Positions 1 through 8,719 of a stretch of DNA of 64,000 nucleotides are shown here, piece by piece. The stretch spans positions 124,001 to 188,000 of the forward strand of contig JBBSUC010000003.1 of assembly GCA_038235275.1 (NCBI GenBank), read 5' to 3'. The first letter of the stretch is position 1. Every line of letters starts with the position of its first letter. The notes under the pieces are model-generated. The model searched no databases, was not told where the DNA came from, and was given only the letters and a program-made list of their open reading frames with translations. Source of the DNA: Persicitalea sp038235275. Lineage in GTDB: Bacteria; Bacteroidota; Bacteroidia; Cytophagales; Spirosomataceae. Position numbers and translations under genes: made by a program.

Positions 1-1308
1 CACGCCGTGGTAGTCGCCCGAGTCATATTGCAAAGCCACCTGGGTTTGGTAGCCGGGCTGTTCCACGCCGTCGAAAGCGGGAATGAAATTCTGTCTGCGG
101 AGCTCAATGGGATCCCTGCCCATTTCCAGCGCGGATAAATCCATGAGCCGCTCCAGCAAATAAGTCGCCTCGGGGCGTCCCGCGCCGCGATAGGCGTCCA
201 CGGCCACGGTATGGGTGAACACGCCGCAGAGGTCGATGTGAATTTTGGGCGTCGTGTAAAGTCCCTGCAACAGCGTGCCGTGCAGGTAGGTCGGCACCGC
301 CGGGCCAAAGGTGGAAAGGTAGGCACCCAGGTTAACGTAGGTCTTGATACGCAATGCCTTAATATTCCCCTCGCCATCGAAGCCCATTTCAGCCTTACTC
401 ACGTGGTCGCGGCCGTGGGCGTCCATCATGAAGGCTTCGGAGCGGGTTTCGGTCCACTTAATAGGCCGCTTAATTTGCTGCGAAGCCCAGGTGACGAGGG
501 CTTCTTCGGTGTAGTGGGGAATCTTGGAACCAAATCCACCGCCCACGTCCGGGCCGAGAACTCGGACTTTATGCTCGGGCAAGCCCAGCACGAAGGCGCA
601 CATCAACAACCGGATCAGGTGCGGGTTTTGGGTGGAGGTGTAGAGGGTGTATTTGTCGCTTGCCTCATCGTAGTGGCCAATGTAGGAGCGCGGCTCGATG
701 GCGTTAGGAATCATGCGCTGGTTCACGAATTCCAGCATCGTGACGTGGGCCGAGGCGTCGATGGCGGCATTCACCTCGTCGAGTGGACTGCCCAGTTCCC
801 AGTCGAAGGCCAGGTTGCCGCGGGCATCGTCATGGACGAGCGGGGCTCCTTCCTGCGCGGCTTTGAAGGGATCAGTAACAGCCTCCAAATCATCCCATTC
901 CACTTCCACTGCTTCGGCAGCGTCCACGGCTTGGGCGTAGGTTTCGGCGATAACTACCGCTACTGGGTCGCCGATGTGTTTGGCCGTGCTGCCCGTCGCG
1001 ATCAGCAGCGGGTGCGGCGGCTCTTTCATGGTATCGCCGTTCTTGAAATTGACCTGCCAGCCCGTGGGAACGCCCACGATGCCCGTTTCTTTGATGTCGT
1101 CACCCGTGAAAATGGCCACCACGCCGGGCATTTCGAGGGCAGCATCGGTGTCGATGCTCGTCACCCGCGCGTGGGCGTAGGGGCTGCGGACGAAGGAAGC
1201 GTGGGTCATGCCCACCAATTTAATATCGTCGGTATAGCGGCCTTTTCCGGTAATGAAGCGCTTGTCCTCGACCCGCTTCACGGATTTGCCGATGTATTTG
1301 TTGCTCAT
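1..1308 (-). CDS. Molybdopterin-binding large subunit, form II CoxL-like (C-terminus beyond window)
   Basis: Large subunit of a xanthine-dehydrogenase-family molybdenum hydroxylase, which would bind the Mo-cytosine-dinucleotide cofactor and oxidise a small substrate, passing electrons to the 2Fe-2S subunit encoded just upstream. The 436 visible residues begin MSNKYIGKSVKRVEDKRF at an ATG on the complement of 1306-1308 and stay open to base 1, so the stop lies outside the window. VGGGFGSK (about 255-262) is the family Mo-cofactor loop. The active-site loop reads AYRGAGRPE (372-380). True CO dehydrogenases (form I) have AYRCSFR there, so this is a form II or BMS-type enzyme whose substrate is unknown. 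It follows coxG-like and coxS-like genes on the same strand. A separate FAD (medium) subunit gene is not seen here and may lie beyond base 1. Confidence 0.93.
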   Translation of the reverse strand, partial: MSNKYIGKSVKRVEDKRFITGKGRYTDDIKLVGMTHASFVRSPYAHARVTSIDTDAALEMPGVVAIFTGDDIKETGIVGVPTGWQVNFKNGDTMKEPPHPLLIATGSTAKHIGDPVAVVIAETYAQAVDAAEAVEVEWDDLEAVTDPFKAAQEGAPLVHDDARGNLAFDWELGSPLDEVNAAIDASAHVTMLEFVNQRMIPNAIEPRSYIGHYDEASDKYTLYTSTQNPHLIRLLMCAFVLGLPEHKVRVLGPDVGGGFGSKIPHYTEEALVTWASQQIKRPIKWTETRSEAFMMDAHGRDHVSKAEMGFDGEGNIKALRIKTYVNLGAYLSTFGPAVPTYLHGTLLQGLYTTPKIHIDLCGVFTHTVAVDAYRGAGRPEATYLLERLMDLSALEMGRDPIELRRQNFIPAFDGVEQPGYQTQVALQYDSGDYHGV

Positions 1309-1322
1309 AGGTGTCTAATTTT

Positions 1323-1387
1323 GAATTAGTGAATATTGTTCGGTGTCGGCGATTAGTGAATAATTTTATTCCAACATTCACTAATTC
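1323..1387. repeat. Inverted repeat between the CoxS-like and CoxL-like genes
   Basis: GAATTAGTGAAT at 1323-1334 is the exact reverse complement of ATTCACTAATTC at 1376-1387, and a partial copy, GATTAGTGAAT, sits inside at 1351-1361. The right arm covers the stop codon of the small-subunit gene. It could attenuate read-through or stabilise mRNA between the two subunit genes. It has the same repeated-word build as hairpins between the nuo genes. Confidence 0.6.
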
Positions 1388-1857
1388 GCTGATTCACTCA
1401 TTGCTTTGGCCGCCCATTGCACGCTGCGCACAATGTTATGGTAGCCCGTGCAGCGACAGAAGTTGCCCTCGAGACCGTGGCGGATATCTGCTTCGGTGGG
1501 GTTGGGATTTTGGTTGAGCAAGTCCACGGCGGCCATAATCATGCCGGTAGTGCAGAAACCACACTGTAAGCCGTGGCACTCCTTGAAGCCCTGTTGCACG
1601 GGGTGCAATTCGCCGTTTTTGGCCAGACCTTCGATAGTGGTGATTTCGCTGCCATCGGCCTGTACAGCCAGAATCGAGCAGGATTTGACGGCCATGCCGT
1701 CGATGTGCACCGTGCACGAACCGCAACTGCTGGTGTCGCAACCGATGTGGGTACCCGTTAGGTTGAGCTGGTCACGCAGGTAGTGGGCCAGTAACGTGCG
1801 TGGCTCTACGTCGTGCGCCTGGGCTTTGCCATTGACTTTTAAAGCGATTTTCATCAT
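1381..1857 (-). CDS. (2Fe-2S)-binding small subunit, CoxS-like
   Basis: Iron-sulfur subunit of the molybdenum hydroxylase; it relays electrons from the Mo centre of the adjacent large subunit. It has 158 residues, the usual length for the family. A plant-type ferredoxin cluster is formed by C40, C45, C48 and C60 (GCDTSSCGSC...C). A C-terminal [2Fe-2S]-binding helical domain supplies C99, C102, C134 and C136 (QCGFC, FCRCTGYHNI). Two tandem ATGs (1857 and 1854) are possible starts; the choice changes one residue. It lies 34 bases downstream of the CoxG-like gene and 72 bases upstream of the large subunit on the same strand, so co-transcription is likely. Confidence 0.95.
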   Translation of the reverse strand: MMKIALKVNGKAQAHDVEPRTLLAHYLRDQLNLTGTHIGCDTSSCGSCTVHIDGMAVKSCSILAVQADGSEITTIEGLAKNGELHPVQQGFKECHGLQCGFCTTGMIMAAVDLLNQNPNPTEADIRHGLEGNFCRCTGYHNIVRSVQWAAKAMSESAN

Positions 1858-1891
1858 ATTTATTTAGGTAAAAGCGGGATCCCCGCAGCGG

Positions 1892-2347
1892 TCAAGGGTT
1901 TACGGATAACTCTTCTATTTCCTGCTCAAAATTTTCAAAAAACTGTTTAGTTAACGAATTGGCGACGCCGCTCATGACACGGTTGCCTGTACGCGCCAAC
2001 AATCCCGAGAGTTTGGCCTTGCCATCGAAGGTTAGCTCCGTTTGGTTGTCCTGTACGGAATGCAAATCGATGGTGACGGTAGCGTCGGCGTTGCCGATCT
2101 TGCTGTTTTGCTGCACGTTCAGGGTGTAGCCCTCCCCTTCGCGGATATTCTGCATGGACAAGCCACCAGAAAATGAGCCATTGACGGGTCCCATCTTGAC
2201 CTGCGCCACGGCTTTGTACTCATTCTCAGCCGTTTTTTCAAGCGTTGTGATACCCGGCACAATGCGGGCCAAAATATCGGTGTCCATCAGCATCGCCCAG
2301 ACGCAATCAGGTGAAGCGTTCAGAATATGTGAGCCGTTTAAATCCAT
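1892..2347 (-). CDS. CoxG-like SRPBCC family protein (CO dehydrogenase subunit G family)
   Basis: A 151-residue protein of the SRPBCC / CoxG fold. In carbon monoxide dehydrogenase clusters CoxG helps anchor or mature the enzyme at the membrane. The sequence starts MDLNGSHILNASPDCVWAML, carries the family-typical DTDILARIVPG and KMGPVNGSFSG segments, and ends with an amphipathic tail rich in Glu and Phe. It is the first gene of the coxG-S-L-like run. The 138 bases upstream separate it from a divergent damaged gene and should hold its promoter. Family assignment is firm; the exact role with a form II hydroxylase is inferred. Confidence 0.85.
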   Translation of the reverse strand: MDLNGSHILNASPDCVWAMLMDTDILARIVPGITTLEKTAENEYKAVAQVKMGPVNGSFSGGLSMQNIREGEGYTLNVQQNSKIGNADATVTIDLHSVQDNQTELTFDGKAKLSGLLARTGNRVMSGVANSLTKQFFENFEQEIEELSVNP

Positions 2348-2485
2348 AAGTGTTTGTAAATAAGCCGGATTGGTGCAGTTTCTTTGGAAGGGAGAAGCTT
2401 TCTACTTTGGCATCTAGCCAGAGGGCTACCAATTTAGATATAATTTTAAAAAGAAAAAATAAAACCCTAACTCAATCCAGTATTC

Positions 2486-2707
2486 ATGAAGAAAAAGTAC
2501 GATTTTATTGTTGTCGGCGCAAGAAGTGGTGGCATGATCGTTCCCAAAGCAGGGGAAATCGTGCAGGAACTATTCACGGCACAACTGGCGAAGCTGGATA
2601 CCAACGTGCTGTTCAACAAAGTGTACGCCTATCCCGTGTCGTCGCGCATCAATCAGAAAGCAACTAATTCCATTCGGACGGGGGATTTGACACCTTTTTT
2701 GAAGTAG
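2486..2707 (+). pseudogene. Remnant of an FAD/NAD(P) disulfide oxidoreductase with a large internal deletion
   Basis: A 73-codon open frame joins the two ends of a pyridine nucleotide-disulfide oxidoreductase (mercuric reductase / dihydrolipoamide dehydrogenase-like). Residues 1-16 (MKKKYDFIVVGARSGG) match the N-terminal Rossmann FAD motif. From about residue 18 (MIVPKAGEIVQELFTAQLAK...VYAYPVSSRINQKA) it matches the C-terminal dimerisation domain (typical form: IVGPxAGEIIxEL ... YPTxSEIN). A normal member is about 450 residues, so roughly 380 residues are missing, including the redox CxxxxC and the NAD domain. The frame stays open across the join. It is almost certainly non-functional as an enzyme. 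The deletion is inferred from family knowledge. Confidence 0.75.
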
Positions 2708-2888
2708 GTACTGGGATTTTTGTATCGGTTGTGAGTAACAACTCTATTGCACTACTTACCTTTTACTTGCCAAAAGTATTAATATGCATAAAAAACTTCT
2801 AAATGCTGGCGGATTACTCGTAATTTTGAATGCAACACTCTCAGTTCCATCATAGTTTTAATTACTGAATATATAAACTCATTCAGCC

Positions 2889-4224
2889 ATGACGAAGACC
2901 GGATTCAGTTACCTTCTCATTCTCTGTATCTTGTGGAGATGCAGAAAAAAAGAGGAACCGCTCACCTATTTGGAGCAAAACGGTCTCTACGAATTCAGGA
3001 TCGAGGACGTCCCCCAGGAGAACATCGATACCAGGGAGAACGGAAAGATACGGGTGCAACTCCCGGCCGACTACAAAGGTGGCAGCCGGATCAAGGTTTT
3101 CTTCCGCGATTGGCAGGAAACTTTGGCGAAACCCCAGGCGATCGAAGACGGCTGGAAAGGAAACGAGATTGTCTTTGAAGGAAGAACCGTTCGTATCGAC
3201 GACCAGATAATTCAGGTCGTTCCGGGTAAACCACTGGAATTTCTAACAAGGGGCGCGGTGTACGAATATACGCCTAGCGGGGATAATAATCACGTTGCTT
3301 TGCCAGTTAAAAACTGGGGAAGTATTGACAAAACATCGCCCGATGACACCCTATCTTTCCAGTTAGTAGACAAGAAGACCGGGGAAATAATTTATAAATC
3401 AGAAGCCGATATCAGGCAGCCCGCGCCGGACGGAGATACCACGCTTGTGGATGTAAAACTTCCTATGTTTCCCGATGTTTCCCGAGGCGGGTGATTATCG
3501 GTTTGTCCTCCGCCGCCGTGGCGAGGACTACGTGGGGCCCGACGTTTTTCGGGTGGTCTACGGCGAACCAATGGTAGCTAATCAGGGCGGCGGCCTAATC
3601 TTGGCCGGTGATAATTCTCTGGCGGAAATTCGGGGTCAAAACTTCCTGCCGGGTCATGATTATCAAATGGTACTGAGTAACGATTTTGGTCCGCCACAGA
3701 AGTTTGCCCTGACACCCAAAAATCCAGTAATCCTGACGACCGAACTTCCGGCGACGTTACCTAAGGGAAACTACCTGGTGGAAATATATATCGACGGGAA
3801 GGTGTCCAAAGAAACAGATACTTTTGGCATAGAGAGGCTATTTACCTTGCAGGAGCTACCGAATTTGCCGCGGTTACTTTCCCTCACCGATAGCTCGCAG
3901 GAATACATGGTAGACCGTCTGAATTTCTACTTTAAACCAATCAACAAATTTAAGAGAGGGCAGTCAGTTTTAGCTATTACATTCCCGGGAGACGCCCTTT
4001 CTTGGGACTTTGTCAAGCTCAACTTGACGGAAGTCGATACCAAAAAAGAACTGGTACTGGATAACAAAGGGAAGGCGGCGGGCGGAATACTATTTTTCCG
4101 ACCTGTTTTTGGGATTCCTCTTGATACGGCACCGGGCCGCTACGAGGTGAAATTTAGTATGAAGTCGAACGCTGGAAAAGTAGTTTCCAGCCCGCGCTAT
4201 CACCGGATTATCATGATCGAATGA
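2889..4224 (+). pseudogene. Putative IPT-like lipoprotein, split by a 10-bp tandem duplication (frameshift)
   Basis: Two overlapping frames (2889-3494 and 3475-4224) form one protein of about 441 residues if a single 10-bp duplication is removed. The first frame reads ...VKLPMFPD then VSRGG and stops; the second resumes as MFPEAGDYRFVLRRRG. The N-terminus is hydrophobic and ends in a Cys (SYLLILCILWRCRKKEE), which resembles a lipoprotein signal with a poor lipobox. The second half contains an IPT/TIG-like immunoglobulin segment (GGGLILAGDNSLAEIRGQNF, LPKGNYLVEIYIDG). I do not recognise a specific function. It could be a recent pseudogene, a reversible (slipped-strand) switch, or a sequencing or assembly error. 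Confidence 0.8.
3465..3484 (+). repeat. Perfect 10-bp tandem duplication causing the frameshift
   Basis: ATGTTTCCCG occurs at 3465-3474 and again immediately at 3475-3484, followed by AG. Deleting one copy restores the frame (VKLPMFPEAGDY). Ten is not a multiple of three, so gain or loss of a unit switches the gene off or on. Confidence 0.95.
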
Positions 4225-4269
4225 GTAACCTGTTCGTTTTCCTGATACGTCCGTTGGCTACCGCGCGTT

Positions 4270-4295
4270 GGGCGAACACATAGGTTCGCCCCTAC
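4270..4295 (-). repeat. REP-like hairpin with GTAG head
   Basis: Read on the minus strand: GTAGG, then GGGCGAAC (complement of 4284-4291), a 6-base loop, then GTTCGCCC (complement of 4270-4277). The arms are perfectly complementary over 8 bp. A GTAG tetranucleotide directly 5' of a hairpin is the hallmark of REP elements recognised by REP-associated Y1 transposases (RAYT/TnpA-REP). The TAG within GTAG is the stop codon of the flavoprotein gene at 4292-7237. Confidence 0.6.
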
Positions 4296-7237
4296 CGTAA
4301 AGCGTCGAATATTATTTCTGCCGGATGCAGTGCCCGCCTTCCTGTACCGTCGTGGATTTGGTGGCGGCAACTCGTGCCGGGGGCGGCGATGATAACCGCT
4401 TCGGGTTGCTGGCGCACGGCGGGGAAAAGGACCAGTTCGCCAATCTGCATCGAAAGATCGTAATGCTCGGCTTCGTAGCCGAAGCTACCCGCCATGCCGC
4501 AGCAGCCGCTGGGGATGAGCTGTACCGTGTAGTTTTCGGGCAGCGAAAGCATTTTCTTGGTCGGGACCAGGCTGGCGATGGCCTTTTGCTGGCAGTGGCC
4601 GTGGAGTTTGATTGTCCTTTTTTCTTGGGTAAAAAGCTTGGACGAAATCTTTTGCAAATCTATTTCCCGAGCGATGAATTCGTCGAACTGTAAGGCGTTT
4701 TGAGCTAGTGCTTTGGCGTCTTCCATCAACTCTTCGCTGACCAGATCGGGGTACTCGTCGCGGAAGGTGAGGATAGCAGACGGCTCGATGCCGATGAGCG
4801 GGGTGTCGTGGCTAATAAGGTCTTTCAGCGCCAGGATATTTTGCTCGGCAATTTTCTTGGCGTCTTTCAAAAGCCCTTTCGACAACTGCGGGCGACCGCT
4901 GGGCGCGTGGTCGGGGATTTCGACTTCGTAGCCCAGTTTTTGCAAAACCCAAATGGCTTTCTTGCCAATTTCGACATCATTGTAATTGGTAAATTCATCA
5001 CAGAAAAGATAGACTTTCCGATCCGTGGCGGCAGGATTGGTCTTTTCCCCCTCTTTCCCAAACCATCCCCGCAACGTTTCACCGTGCAGCAGCGGCATGG
5101 TACGATCGGGATGAAAGCCCACGACGCGGTTGGCGAGGCGGCGCAGCGGCGCATTTTTGAAAACCAAATTGTAAGCCCACGGCACGTAGCTGGCAATGCC
5201 TGTCATCTTGGAAAAATTCCCCACCAGCCACGAGCGCAGCGGCACGCCATGGAAGTCGTGGTACTGCTGCAGGAATTCCATTTTCAGCTTGGCGACATCT
5301 ACGTTACTAGGACACTCACCCTTGCAACCCTTGCAGGCCAGGCACAGGTCAAAGACCTCCTTAATTTCCTCGTGGTCGAAGCGGTTGGCTTTGGGCGAGC
5401 GGGTGAGCATTTCGCGCAGGATGTTGGCGCGGGCGCGGGTCGTTTCCTTTTCATTGCGGGTAGCCATATAGCTGGGACACATCGTGCCGCCGCTCAGTTC
5501 GGTCTTGCGGCAGTCGCCCGAGCCGTTGCATTGCTCGGCGTGTTGCAGGATGGTCTGATTCTCGAAGCGGAAGTAGGTCTTGAATTCGGGGTTCGACTGG
5601 TCGGCCTCGTAACGCAGGAAAGTGTCCATCGGCAGCACGTCCGTGATTTTGCCGGGATTAAAAATCGCCTGCGGGTCCCAGGCTCGCTTTATTTCTTTGA
5701 ACAGTTCATAGTTGTGCGGCCCCACCATCTGCGGGATAAACTCACCGCGCAGTCGCCCGTCGCCGTGTTCGCCCGAGAGCGAGCCGTCGTACTTCTTGAC
5801 CAGCGTCGCGATTTCCTCGGCGATCATCCTGAATTGGCGGTGTCCTTCCTGCGTCTTCAAATTGATGATGGGACGCAAGTGTAATTCTCCCGAACCCGCA
5901 TGGGCGTAATGCACCGCCGACATCTTGTGCTTGTGCAGAATCTCGTTAAAATCACGGATGTAATTTGGCTGATCCAGCACATCCACGGCGGTATCCTCGA
6001 TCACGGCCACGGCTTTTTCGTCGCCGGGAATATTAGCCAAAAGCCCCAACCCGGCTTTGCGCAGCGTCCAGATTTTCTTGGTATCGTCACCAAACAGCAA
6101 CGGAAAATGAAAGCCTAAGCCGGCGGCCCGCAGCTCGGTTTCCAGTTCGGCGGCGAGTCGCTCTACCTCCGGCTTGGTTTCGCGCGAGAGATCCACGACC
6201 AGAACGGCGGGATAAGTGCCGTCTTCTTTGTCTTTAACAAAAAACGCATTTTGCCGTTGCTCGGCGTTGGTGGCGGCGCATTCCAGCACGTAGCTGTCGA
6301 TGAGTTCGACGGCTTGTGGCTGGTACTTCAGAGCGATGATGGTAGCGCGGAGGGTTTCGTCAATGGTGTTGAAGTGCGCGCACAATAGGCCCTGCGTCCG
6401 GGGCGGCAGCGGCACTAGGTTGAGCTTAATCTCGGTCAAAAGACAGAGTGTCCCTTCCGAACCCGCGATGAGGCGGCACATATTGAAATCCGGTCCGTCG
6501 GACGTGAAGGGCGCACAGTCCAGCAGCATATCCAGCGCGTATCCCGTGTTGCGTCGCTCGACGGATTTCTTGGGGAAATTTCTTCGTATCTCGGCCTGAT
6601 TCTCCGGGTCAGAAAGTATTTCCAGCGTTTTTTGATAAATCTGGCCCGATAGGCCCGGCATTTGACCAAGTCGCGGCACATTGTTTGTCGCTGAGAAAAC
6701 CGCCTCCGTGCCATCGGCCAGCAGAGCCTTCACTTCCAACAAATGCTCCCGCGTGGAGCCATACACCACGGAGTTGGACCCACAGGAATTGTTCCCCACC
6801 ATGCCACCGACCATCGCGCGGTTGGCCGTAGAAGTTTCGGGTCCAAAATATAAGCCAAATTCCTTCAAAGCCATGTTCAGCTCGTCGCGCACCACGCCAG
6901 GCTGCGTCCGCACCCAGCCTTCCGCAGCGTTGATTTCCAGAATTTTATTGAAATGCTTCGAGACATCCACCACAATGCCACCGCCCACCACCTGCCCGGC
7001 CAGCGAAGTCCCCGCCGTGCGTGGAATGAGTGAAACGCCGTTGTCTCGCGCAAAGGCGATAAGCGTTTTCAAGTCTCGTTCGGTGTGCGGAATGGCCACG
7101 GCCAGCGGCATCTCGCGGTAAGCCGAGGCGTCAGTGGCATAAAGGGTACGGAGCGTATCGTCCTGGAAAAGTTCGCCGTCAAGTTGGCGGGCGAGGGCGT
7201 CGAGGTTGGGGGTGGTTTGGGTAGTTGGGGCGGTCAT
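4292..7237 (-). CDS. FAD-linked oxidase with C-terminal Fe-S and CCG domains (YdiJ / D-2-hydroxyglutarate dehydrogenase-like)
   Basis: A 981-residue fusion that probably oxidises a D-2-hydroxyacid and passes electrons through Fe-S clusters to quinone. The FAD (PCMH) domain is at about 45-275 (IPRTAGTSLAGQVVGGGIVV at 71-90; AGSEGTLCLLTEI at 258-270). The FAD-oxidase C domain follows, with SGEHGDGRLRGEF at 488-500. Fe-S ligands come from C570/C576/C587 and CLACKGCKGECP at 632-643. The C-terminal part is a GlpC/LutA-like cysteine-rich domain with SGCCGMAGSFGYE. The architecture and length match E. coli YdiJ (about 1018 residues), reported as a D-2-hydroxyglutarate dehydrogenase; D-lactate is an alternative substrate. 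It ends in a REP-like element and is separated from nuoN by about 78 bases. Confidence 0.9.
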   Translation of the reverse strand: MTAPTTQTTPNLDALARQLDGELFQDDTLRTLYATDASAYREMPLAVAIPHTERDLKTLIAFARDNGVSLIPRTAGTSLAGQVVGGGIVVDVSKHFNKILEINAAEGWVRTQPGVVRDELNMALKEFGLYFGPETSTANRAMVGGMVGNNSCGSNSVVYGSTREHLLEVKALLADGTEAVFSATNNVPRLGQMPGLSGQIYQKTLEILSDPENQAEIRRNFPKKSVERRNTGYALDMLLDCAPFTSDGPDFNMCRLIAGSEGTLCLLTEIKLNLVPLPPRTQGLLCAHFNTIDETLRATIIALKYQPQAVELIDSYVLECAATNAEQRQNAFFVKDKEDGTYPAVLVVDLSRETKPEVERLAAELETELRAAGLGFHFPLLFGDDTKKIWTLRKAGLGLLANIPGDEKAVAVIEDTAVDVLDQPNYIRDFNEILHKHKMSAVHYAHAGSGELHLRPIINLKTQEGHRQFRMIAEEIATLVKKYDGSLSGEHGDGRLRGEFIPQMVGPHNYELFKEIKRAWDPQAIFNPGKITDVLPMDTFLRYEADQSNPEFKTYFRFENQTILQHAEQCNGSGDCRKTELSGGTMCPSYMATRNEKETTRARANILREMLTRSPKANRFDHEEIKEVFDLCLACKGCKGECPSNVDVAKLKMEFLQQYHDFHGVPLRSWLVGNFSKMTGIASYVPWAYNLVFKNAPLRRLANRVVGFHPDRTMPLLHGETLRGWFGKEGEKTNPAATDRKVYLFCDEFTNYNDVEIGKKAIWVLQKLGYEVEIPDHAPSGRPQLSKGLLKDAKKIAEQNILALKDLISHDTPLIGIEPSAILTFRDEYPDLVSEELMEDAKALAQNALQFDEFIAREIDLQKISSKLFTQEKRTIKLHGHCQQKAIASLVPTKKMLSLPENYTVQLIPSGCCGMAGSFGYEAEHYDLSMQIGELVLFPAVRQQPEAVIIAAPGTSCRHQIHDGTGRRALHPAEIIFDALR

Positions 7238-7315
7238 TACCTGATAACGAAAAAGTCGGCGGCTGGGTTATCGGCAAAGATAGTCAACCCAGCTTTTATA
7301 GACCTATCCTGCAGC

Positions 7316-8704
7316 CTATAACAACCCCGAAAACAATCCCGGCGCGACGCCAAATAGAATGGTAATAATCGTCGCCGAAATTAGCACAATTTGGTAAAAA
7401 GGCGCAACGCGGATGTGGGCGGTATCGCCCTCCTTCATGTAGGCGGCTATAACCACCCGAAAGTAGTAGTAGATGCCCACCGCCGACATCAGCACGGCCA
7501 CGACCAGCAGCCAGATAATGCCGCGCTCAGCGGCGCTGCCGAAGACGAAGAATTTACCCCAGAAGCCAGCGGTGAGCGGAATGCCCGCCAGTGAAAGCAT
7601 CGAGACTGTCAATACGAAAGCCAGCAGCGGGTTATGCTTGGCCAGACCGTTGAAAGCTTCGTAGGTTTCGCGCGGCTTGCCAGTCATAGCCTTCTCCCGC
7701 GCCAGCGGAATCAGCACACCAAAGGCACAGATGGTCGCTACGGAGTACGCCATTGAGTAAAAAAGAATCGAATTTTCCGTCTGCGGCGTCATGGCCGTGA
7801 GGGCGATGAGCAGGTAGCCCGCGTGGGAAATGCTGGAATAAGCCAGCATCCGCTTGAAACTGTCCTGATACACCGCGATGATGTTACCGACCAGCAGAGT
7901 CAGGACGGTAATCACCGCCAGCGTAATCCACCAGTAGTCGTAAATGCCCGTGAACGAATGCGACAACAGCCGGTAAAGGGCCGCAAAACCCGCCGTTTTC
8001 ACAATTGTGGCCATGAAAGTCGTGAAAATGGTCGGCGCGCCTTCGTACACATCGGGCGTCCAGAAGTGAAACGGTGCCGCCGATACTTTGAACAACATTC
8101 CGATAAGTACCATCAGCATACCTCCGTACAACAGATAGGAAGGATTGCCCTGCCCAATGTAAGCCTGAATGCCCGCCAAGGTAAACGAACCCGTCGCGCC
8201 GTACAGCAGCGCGATACCGAACAGCAGAATCCCCGTTGCGAAGGCTCCCATCAGGAAATATTTCAGAGCGGCTTCGTTAGAACGAAGATTCCGCTTATCG
8301 CTGCCCGTCAGTACGTACATTGCCACCGACAGGATTTCCAACCCCAGGAAGAGCATGATGAGGTTCTCAAAACCAATCATCATAAAGGCTCCCACCAGCG
8401 AAAAAAGCATAATGGCGTAATATTCGGCGGGTTGCGCCTCGTCGTCATCCTGAAAGCCACGCGTCATGGCGACGATCATAAAAGCCGACACCAGCACGAT
8501 GGCGTTGAATGCCAGCGTAAGGTTATTCACCGCCAGCATATTGTAGAAGTAGAGAATCGTGCCTTCGTTCCACTCCACAAAGTTACCAACCAGGGCAATG
8601 GCCAAAAACAGCAAAGTCGCGGGCAGCAGAATAGCTTTGGATTTGGCAAAACCCAAAAACAAAACGACGATTCCCAGGAAGGACAGGAGTACTATGGGGT
8701 ACAT
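7316..8704 (-). CDS. nuoN: NADH-quinone oxidoreductase subunit N
   Basis: A proton-pumping, antiporter-like membrane subunit of respiratory complex I. It has 462 residues and about 13-14 hydrophobic segments, in line with NuoN. The proton_antipo_M domain holds the functional Glu and Lys region: GLEILSVAMYVLTG (Glu of TM5), VSAAPFHFWTPDVYEGAPTI (broken-helix Lys/His region) and KRMLAYSSISHAGYLL. It is the last of the four nuo genes here, and a repeated-word hairpin separates it from nuoM. The start ATG (complement 8702-8704) directly follows this gap. The call is firm. Confidence 0.97.
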   Translation of the reverse strand: MYPIVLLSFLGIVVLFLGFAKSKAILLPATLLFLAIALVGNFVEWNEGTILYFYNMLAVNNLTLAFNAIVLVSAFMIVAMTRGFQDDDEAQPAEYYAIMLFSLVGAFMMIGFENLIMLFLGLEILSVAMYVLTGSDKRNLRSNEAALKYFLMGAFATGILLFGIALLYGATGSFTLAGIQAYIGQGNPSYLLYGGMLMVLIGMLFKVSAAPFHFWTPDVYEGAPTIFTTFMATIVKTAGFAALYRLLSHSFTGIYDYWWITLAVITVLTLLVGNIIAVYQDSFKRMLAYSSISHAGYLLIALTAMTPQTENSILFYSMAYSVATICAFGVLIPLAREKAMTGKPRETYEAFNGLAKHNPLLAFVLTVSMLSLAGIPLTAGFWGKFFVFGSAAERGIIWLLVVAVLMSAVGIYYYFRVVIAAYMKEGDTAHIRVAPFYQIVLISATIITILFGVAPGLFSGLL

Positions 8705-8719
8705 TAAGTCAGGAATTTT

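Noticed and set aside
211..1329. A long plus-strand open frame of 372 codons opposite the CoxL-like gene
   Set aside because: It is the antisense shadow of the minus-strand molybdopterin subunit, whose conserved motifs (VGGGFGSK, AYRGAGRPE) are in the other strand's frame. Its own product has no domain pattern.
1..2347. True CO dehydrogenase
   Set aside because: The large subunit has the form II loop AYRGAGR rather than AYRCSFR, so CO oxidation is not supported.
2784..2855. A 23-codon frame starting MHKKLLNAGG between the two damaged genes
   Set aside because: It looks like a leader peptide, but with no neighbours, no repeat in the window and no family pattern there is no support for a gene.
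4808..5884. A 358-codon plus-strand frame
   Set aside because: Antisense to the D-2-hydroxyglutarate-dehydrogenase-like gene. GC-rich third positions keep the opposite strand open; no recognisable domain.
7823..8707. A 294-codon plus-strand frame opposite nuoN
   Set aside because: Shadow of nuoN; the product is low-complexity and rich in His, Gln and Arg, as expected from a reverse-complemented membrane protein.
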